Source: Luzula sylvatica (Eukaryota > Streptophyta > Magnoliopsida > Poales > Juncaceae). From it: DNA of 64,000 nt. The stretch is taken from the NCBI GenBank assembly GCA_946800325.1, contig OX326956.1, forward strand, positions 37,665,082-37,729,081, written 5' to 3'. The translations under genes and the position numbers were made by a program. Numbering within the stretch: position 1 is the first letter of the stretch; every line of letters begins with the position of its first letter. This document shows positions 57,552 through 64,000 of this stretch, in pieces. Under the pieces are notes generated by a model. That model had not been told where the DNA came from. It did not search any database and was given only the letters and a program-made list of their open reading frames with translations.

Positions 57552-60042
57552 TCAAGTTCCAAACTTGATTATCGTACATGGATTGAATCTCGGATTTCAT
57601 GGCAGTTTGCCACTTATCGGAATCCTCGCTTTTCATAGCCTCGCGATAAGATGTCGGTTCATCATCTATGAATTCGACTTCATCGTCATTTGCCATGATA
57701 AAACCATATCGTATAGGCTCTTGATGAATCCTACCCGATCTACGAATAGCGCCTTGTGCACTTGACTCCGAATCCTCAACATTTGAGGAAATCGGATCAA
57801 CGTTCATCGGTTCAACATTCGTTTGCGGGTCTCGAATTTCTTCGAGATCTATTTCAGTCCCATTCACTCGCCTAGAGATAAAGTCCTCCTCAAGGAAGAT
57901 TCCTCTTCGAGCTACGAAAACTTTATTTTCGATTGGAAGATAGAAATAATATCCTTTTGTTTCCTTAGGATACCCGACAAATAAACATTTTTCAGATTTG
58001 GGTTCGAGCTTATCCGAAATCAATTTTCGAACATATGCTTCACAACCCCAAATCTTAACAAAAGACAACTTTGGAGAATTTCCAAACCACATCTCATATG
58101 GCGTCTTTTGTACCGATTTAAAAGGTATGCAGTTCAATAAGAAAGCCGTTGTCTCTAGGGCATATCCCCAAAACGATTTTGGAAGGGAAGTTTGACTCAT
58201 CATGGATCGAACCATGTCCAACAAGGTCCGATTCCTCCTTTCGGACACGCCATTCCATTGTGGCGTTCCTGCCGGAGTCCATTGTGGAACTATTCCACAA
58301 TCTTTTAGATGATCTTCAAACTCATAGCTCAAATATTTGCCACCTCGATCCGATCGAATGGCTTTAATTTTCTTGCCAAGCTGATTTTCAACTTCGTTTT
58401 GAAACTCTTTGAACTTTTCAAAGGTCTCCGCTTTAGTACGCATCAAATAGATATATCCATATCTACTATGATCGTCCGTAAACATAACAAAGTATCGATA
58501 GCCTCCTCTTGCCTCGATGCTCATCGGTCCACACACATCGGAATGTATGAGTTCCAATAGATCATTGGACCGCTCTCCGACCTTGGAGAACGGCGCCTTA
58601 GTCATCTTGCCAAGCAAACAAGATTCGCAATTCCCAAATGAATCCAATTCAAATGAGTCTAGCATTCCATCTTTATGGAGTCTAGCAATGCGTTTCTCAT
58701 TCACATGACCGAGACGACAATGCCAAAAGAAAGTCTGATTATCAACTTTAGATTTAATCCTTTTTGCATTAACGTTATATATGGACTTATTATTTCCGTG
58801 ATCGAAATCCAACACATAAAGACCATTTTCTAACAGAACATTTCCATAGATAATAGAATCCTTACATATCGAAAACTCATTATTCCTAATAACGAATTCA
58901 TAGCCATCATTGGCCAGTTTCGACACACTTATTATGTTCTTACATAATGTCGGTACATAATAACAATTATTTAGTACTAATATAAGTCCATTAGGCAAAG
59001 TCAAATTGACTACTCCTACGGCAAACGCAGCAACTCTTGCTCCATTCCCGACGTGTAGATCGACTTCACCCTTTTCCAACCTACGACTATTTTGAAGAAC
59101 CTGCATATTTCGACAAATATGAGTCCCACAACCGGTATCCAATACCCAATTAGTCATAGTTGAAATATTAACTTCAATAACGTTAATACCTGAGAGGCCG
59201 GTCACTGAAACCGCCTTGCCCTTCTTTACCTCCTCGAGGCAAGACTTGCAATCGCGCTTCCAATGTCCAGCCTTGTGACAATGAAAGCACGTCTCATCCT
59301 TGGATTTCTCCTTTCCCTTTTTATTCGGTTTCGAACGTTTCTTAGACGAACCGCCTTTGGACTTTGATCTCTTACGATCCTTATTCTGAATTGTGAGAAC
59401 ATTTCCGGCAACTCTTGCCCTGTTCTCTCCGGACGACTTCAACATCTCCGATTCAAAATTCTTGAGCATTCCGTGAAGCTCAAGGATCGTCTTATCCATC
59501 GAATGCATGTGATAGTTAGTCATGAACGGAGAAAACATTGGAGAAAGTGCACACAAGATCAAATCTTGTTGCATAATCTTCGACAATTTCTCTCCTAGCC
59601 TCTCTAGACGGTCTATGAGAGCTTGCACCTTCAAAACGTGAGTGCTAACCGAAGACCCCGAAGGCATCTTGCAGTTTACCAACTCTTTGAGCGTACTGAA
59701 CCTTTCAATACGCTCCTGCTCTTGGAACATTTCCTTGAGCACAACGTTTATCGAGTATGTATCCGTGTCCTCAAACTGCTTTTGAAGACTAGCGTCCATA
59801 CATGCCAACATGAGGCACGTAACGTCATTTGAGTCCTTCATAAGTTTCTCAAACGCGGCCGTTTCATCGGCCGTAGCATCGGGGCCCGGTTCTACTATTT
59901 TCGTATCCAATACGTGACTCTTGCCCTCTTGCCTGAGAACTATTCTCAGGTTTCGATGCCAGTCTAAGTAGTTCCGACCCACTAGCTTTTCCTTTTCTAA
60001 TACCGATCTAATCGATAAGGTGCTGGTGTTACTAGAAGACAT
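57514..60042 (-). pseudogene. Copia B gag, protease and integrase
   Basis: 842 codons from the natural start (MSSSNTSTLSIRSVLEKEKL). Gag core; zinc knuckle C252-X2-C255-X4-H260-X4-C265; protease DTG at 302-304 (WVLDTGCGTHIC). Integrase zinc-binding H441, H446, C472, C475; catalytic Asp 502 (HSDVCGP), Asp 565 (RSDRGG) and Glu 601 (NGVSERRN). The first part of the RT-linker follows before the frame runs off at the T-run shift. Gag forms the virus-like particle, protease processes the polyprotein, and integrase inserts the cDNA. All catalytic residues named are present. Confidence 0.92.
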
Positions 60043-60825
60043 GTTCTACAAATGAAATAAAAGATTGATTACTAACGTTGCGTACTTATCTTATAGGGCT
60101 TATATGATGATTATATGATAGTGTTATTTTATCGAATCGATAACCCTCATACCGACACGGGACTCCAAGTCCATAACACTCAAGACCCATATTTTACGAT
60201 CCTCCCATAAGTGACTATGGCCGACAAATAAGATCTCGATATTTTAGGTAGGATTAAATCCAATCGTATCCAATACGACTCTCGTTCCTTTATAGAATTT
60301 CGGTGACGAATCGTATCCAATACAATCCATGTTCCGTGTGTGTATTCTTTCTATGCCCCGAACTCCAATCGGATTGGCTTGGACGGTTAAGTCACAACCA
60401 TATCCATCGTATCGTTTAATTGAACTACTCACGTGCCCGACTATGGCCTGAAACCACGTGAGTCCCCAATTAACGCTTACCATCCGCACCAATATATACA
60501 GTAGTACGTACCCGACTATGGCCTGAAACCACGCACTATGTCATATCAATCTCGATGGTTGTGGATATGGAAGGCATTTCCATGACTTAAATATTATGAG
60601 GGATTATGCCATTGCATGTTTCTAAATTCGTGACATAATCATATTATATCACTTTCACAAGATTTTCAATATGCATATGATTTTATTTGGGAGTCTAATT
60701 ATTCTAAATAATTATCTAATTATATGCTAGTATGATTGATGCCGATCAAATCGATATAAAGAACTCAAAATTCCAAGTTATGTAGCCAAAGTTATCACGA
60801 AAACAAAATCAGCAACCAGAAACCA
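60043..60825 (-). mobile_element. Copia B leader, gag-proximal part
   Basis: Untranslated. Contains repeated phrases: 'cccgactatggcctgaaaccacg' at about 60437 and 60511, and 'cgtatccaatac' at about 60266 and 60312. No palindrome units in this part. Confidence 0.75.
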
Positions 60826-60826
60826 G

Positions 60827-61361
60827 TCCGTTGTAACGCAACATAGTCCGTTACAACGGACCTCCAGTATTCTTGGCACTCCGTTACAACGGAACTCCAG
60901 TCCGTTACAACGCTATTTATTCCGTAGTTTGGCCAAAATTGCCAGAAACATGTCCGTTATAACGCAACCTAGGTCCGTTACAACGCTATTTTCTGCAAAC
61001 CATTGTCCAAATTTCCAGAGACCAGTCCGTTATAACGCAACATAATGTCCGTTACAACGGACCAACTGTGTAGAGATCTGTTACAACGGACCATGTCCGT
61101 TATAACGGACTCCAAAAGACACCCTAGGCATCCCCGCATCCTCGTATCATATACAAGGTCCGTTACGACGGACTCCAAGTCCGTTACAACGGAATATGCA
61201 TTTTTCACAGTCCTCCTCACACTCCCGCATCCTATACAGGGTCCGTTACAACGGACTCCAAGTCCGTTATAACGGAATATGTGATTTTCGCAGAAATTCC
61301 CAATTTTCTGTATCCAATACAGTGTCCGTTACAACGGACTAACTAGTCCGTTATAACGGAC
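60827..61361. repeat. Palindrome array TCCGTTAYAACGGA, copia B leader
   Basis: Sixteen units in about 535 bp, equivalent to the copia A array but with gained, lost and altered units (for example CCGTTACGACGG at about 61161). Pair spacing is similar, with non-palindromic spacers between pairs. Confidence 0.92.
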
Positions 61362-61610
61362 TATGCGATTTTTGCGCTGTTCAGCCTGTTTTCGCTCGTT
61401 TCCAAAACGATCAATCATCAAACTTTTTCACGATCATTCCTAGATACTCTCAATCAACTATTGATCGATCTCTACCGAATTTCACTTGTGATTTTAATGG
61501 AATTTGACATTATATATATATGTAACATCATGCAAACGGGTACGAACTATGATAACCCGTGCGTATATCTAATATACGACTAGGATTCGACCCTCGAATC
61601 GATGGCGATC

Positions 61611-61622
61611 GCTCTGATACCA
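61611..61622 (-). promoter_or_regulatory. Copia B primer binding site (tRNA-iMet type)
   Basis: Minus strand TGGTATCAGAGC next to the 5' LTR, identical to copy A. Confidence 0.92.
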
Positions 61623-61623
61623 C

Positions 61624-62614
61624 TGTTGGGGAATATCCTCGACCCCGGGCCCGCGCAGCGGAATGAAGGCCCGGTCCGATTCCCCGATTCCCGAGATCAC
61701 GCCACGACTTCGAGGGTACGATGCAATAGAAGGACAGATTCATACCGGTGCAAAATTGATTGCACTCGAAGGGTTGATCGCTGCCTTCTATCTCCTGTCA
61801 CGTTGGTGACAATCCGCGCGTCCCACACCACGCTTCTTTTACCATTTGTTGACTACGCCGGTTCACTCGACTTCGTCTTCGTGCGTCCAAGCGTTTCTAC
61901 CGTCTTTCTCACTCGAGTCGATCACAATCGAAGAACCACAAACGTCGTTCCTCTACTTGTATCCACGTTGATTCGTAAGACGTCGGTCGCGGATGCACCT
62001 GCCTAGACGATGCACCGGCGAACTAATCGATTTATCTCTCTTCGCACCTTTTCACTCACGAAAGATCAAATCTGAATTTGCTCTTTTTTCTTGTGTATTA
62101 GGCAGAATAATTACTTAGAAATTTCATTATTAGGAGAGAGAAAGTATCCTATTTATATCTAATAGGATCAGGATTAGCCAAAATGTATGTATATCCAATA
62201 TACACCCTTTCACACAGAAAACTGAATGAACCTGGTCAGTATTCTGTCCAGGCGAAATTGATAAATTTCTCTGACAGAAAATCACCTAACATGAAAGTTG
62301 TAATAATCTAATTATCTACAAAACCCATTTTGGTCCAGACCAATTGTAGTTCGTATGAAAAAGTTATGACTGTTTTACTAACTGTATGTCATACTGTAGC
62401 ACCCTATCGGTATTTCACATAAACGACACTGATACTTCGTTCATATGAAATATATTTCTATATGAAGGTTATAGATAATCTAATTATCTATCTAACCCAA
62501 TTTGAACCATTCAAATCGGATTTTCCTACTGAAAGTTATGTCTACAAATGTACGCTTACATTCGTTCATCCACCAGTACACTTTTACGGTTGATCCGAAA
62601 CTGTATTTCTTTCA
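61624..62614 (-). repeat. Copia B 5' LTR
   Basis: 991 bp, with TATA-like GATATAAATAGG on the minus strand (62148-62159). Confidence 0.93.
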
Positions 62615-62619
62615 TTAGT

Positions 62620-64000
62620 CTTAAATTTTGGAGTTTTTTTAGGAAAACATGATAATTAAGTATTTTGCTCGTTCTAGACATAAAGCTTTGAATTGTTTTG
62701 AATAGTATGATATTTCATATTTCTGAAGGTGTTAGACTTTACTGTTTGTGTTTTCTGAAAAATATTTTAAAAATATAAAAAAATTGGCATGTGTTGGTCT
62801 TTAATTTTGGAGATTTTATGATGGAAACATGAAAATTAGGTATTTTGGTCATTTTAGATATCAATTTTAGCATTTATTTGAAAAATATGATAATTAGTTT
62901 TTTCGAAGGTGTTAGTCTACACTTTTTTATTTTTTGCAAAAAATATTGTAAAAATATAAATTCACATGTGTTAGTCTTCAATTTTTGAGTTTTTTTTAGA
63001 CAAGAAAATTAGGAATTATGCTCTTTCAAGGAAGAAATCATGGAATTTTTATGAAAAATATGATAATTGATATATTTTTATACGTGTTAGTCTTCACTTT
63101 ATGCATATTTGAAAAATATTTGAACAAAATTAGAAATTCGCATGTGTTAGTTTTAAATTTTATAGGTATTTTTAGTAAAACTGGAAAATGAAGTATTTTG
63201 TTCGCTCTAGACATAAATCTTTGAATTTTTTTGTAAAATATGATAATTGATATTTTTGAAGGTGTTTTTTGCAAAATATTGGAGTTTTATGATGGGAACA
63301 TGAAAATTAAGTATTTTTGTCATTTTAGACATCAATTATGGCATTTATTTTAAAAGTATGATAATTGATTTTTTTGAAGTTGTTATTAGACTTCACTTTT
63401 TTATTTTTGGCAAAAAATATTGTAAAAATAGAAATTTGCATGTGTTAGTCTTCAATTTATGAGTATTTTTTTTTAACATGAAAATTAAGTATTATGCTCG
63501 TTCTAGGAACAAATCTTGGAATTGTTATGAAAAATATGATAATTGATATTTTTAATGGTGTTAGCCTTCAATTTTTGCATATTTGCAAAATATTTGAAAA
63601 AAATTGAAATTATGTGTTATTCTTAAGTTTTATAGGTTTTTTTAGTAAAACAGGAAATTTAGGTATTATGCACGTTCTTGGGAGAAATCCTGAAATTATT
63701 TTGAAAAATATGATCATTGATATATTTGAAGGTGTTAAACTTCACTTTTTCTTTTTTTGTAAAATTATCGAAAACAAGAAATTTGCGTATGTCAGTCTTA
63801 AATTTTGGAGGTTTTTTTAGTAGAACACGAAAATTAAGTATTTTGTTCGTTCTAGACACAAATTTTTGAATTGTTTTAGGAAATAGTATAATTGATATTT
63901 TAGAAGGTGTTAGACTTCACTTTTTGCATTTTTCAAAAAAATTTAAAAAAATACAAATTCGGATGTGTTAGTCTTTAATTTTGGAGTTTTTTTTTCGAAA
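62620..64000. repeat. About 175-bp satellite, right block
   Basis: Same orientation as the rest and continuing off the window. Types A (62668), B (62847), C (63019) and A (63200) follow in order, so the trimer pattern persists past copia B. A shortened unit lies near 63260. Confidence 0.92.

Larger units (their letters stand above)
53878..62614 (-). mobile_element. Copia copy B, near-complete element in the satellite
   Basis: 8737 bp, minus strand. LTRs at 53878-54910 and 61624-62614 (TGTTGGGG...TTTCA) and an exact target duplication TTAGT at 53873-53877 and 62615-62619, within a satellite monomer. It has the tRNA-iMet primer site, an array-bearing leader, gag, protease, integrase, RT, RNase H, a 1.1-kb 3' untranslated region and a polypurine tract. 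The single coding break found is a 1-bp length difference in a T run at 57528-57531 relative to copy A. The LTRs differ by substitutions and by an indel of about 40 bp near 54285/62025, so it is not brand new. Confidence 0.94.

Noticed and set aside
1..64000. tRNA, rRNA or riboswitch genes
   Set aside because: No cloverleaf or rRNA-like sequence was noticed; only tRNA-complementary primer sites of the retroelements.

Overview
The window is nuclear DNA from a flowering plant, probably a eudicot. It carries a plant-type UDP-glycosyltransferase with a PSPG box, two small plant-type single-exon genes, AT-rich intergenic DNA, and plant lineages of Ty1/copia, Ty3/gypsy and L1-type LINE elements. 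The species cannot be named from the sequence. Host genes are confined to the first 10.2 kb; almost everything after 11.5 kb is mobile or satellite DNA.

Layout. (1) 1-10.3 kb, the gene-bearing segment: a small membrane protein (3-320, minus), relics of several copia elements (560-3339), a hAT-type MITE (3784-3947), a 154-residue basic protein (4653-5117, plus), a 1.1-kb hAT-like element rich in GGATACGAATA-type repeats (5606-6740), and a UGT72-like glycosyltransferase (8747-10156, plus). (2) 10.3-14.8 kb: a LINE tail fragment, a GC-rich low-complexity island with 39-bp repeats, a gag-only copia-type LTR element (11576-13606) and a Mutator-like MITE. (3) 14.8-35.1 kb, a three-level nest: a plus-strand copia relic (copy C) whose 3' LTR is split by a minus-strand copia (copy A, 16659-34226, TSD GTTCG), itself split by a 10.8-kb Athila-like gypsy element (18466-29293, TSD AAAAC). 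Divergence between the LTRs of each element, counted by eye, fits this order. (4) 35.1-37.4 kb: unassigned repeat-like DNA with an (AT)n tract. (5) 37.4-64.0 kb: a satellite made of about 175-bp monomers, locally organised as a 526-bp A-B-C trimer. It is interrupted by an L1-type LINE (40215-48888, TSD TATTGAAAAAA) that itself holds two hAT-like elements, and by copia copy B (53878-62614, TSD TTAGT).

How the parts relate. Copia A and B are one family, on the minus strand, with an initiator-Met-tRNA-type primer site. B keeps gag and pol, broken by one apparent 1-bp indel; A has lost gag and protease in a deletion. The gypsy element has gag, protease, RT, RNase H and integrase domains but carries two homopolymer frameshifts and a stop. 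The most striking signal is a 14-bp palindrome, TCCGTTAYAACGGA, arrayed 12-16 times in the predicted RNA leaders of both the copia and the unrelated gypsy family (about 66 copies in the window). Its half-site AACGG is the core of plant MYB/MSA sites. Other LTRs of the related copia lineages carry arrays of different palindromes.
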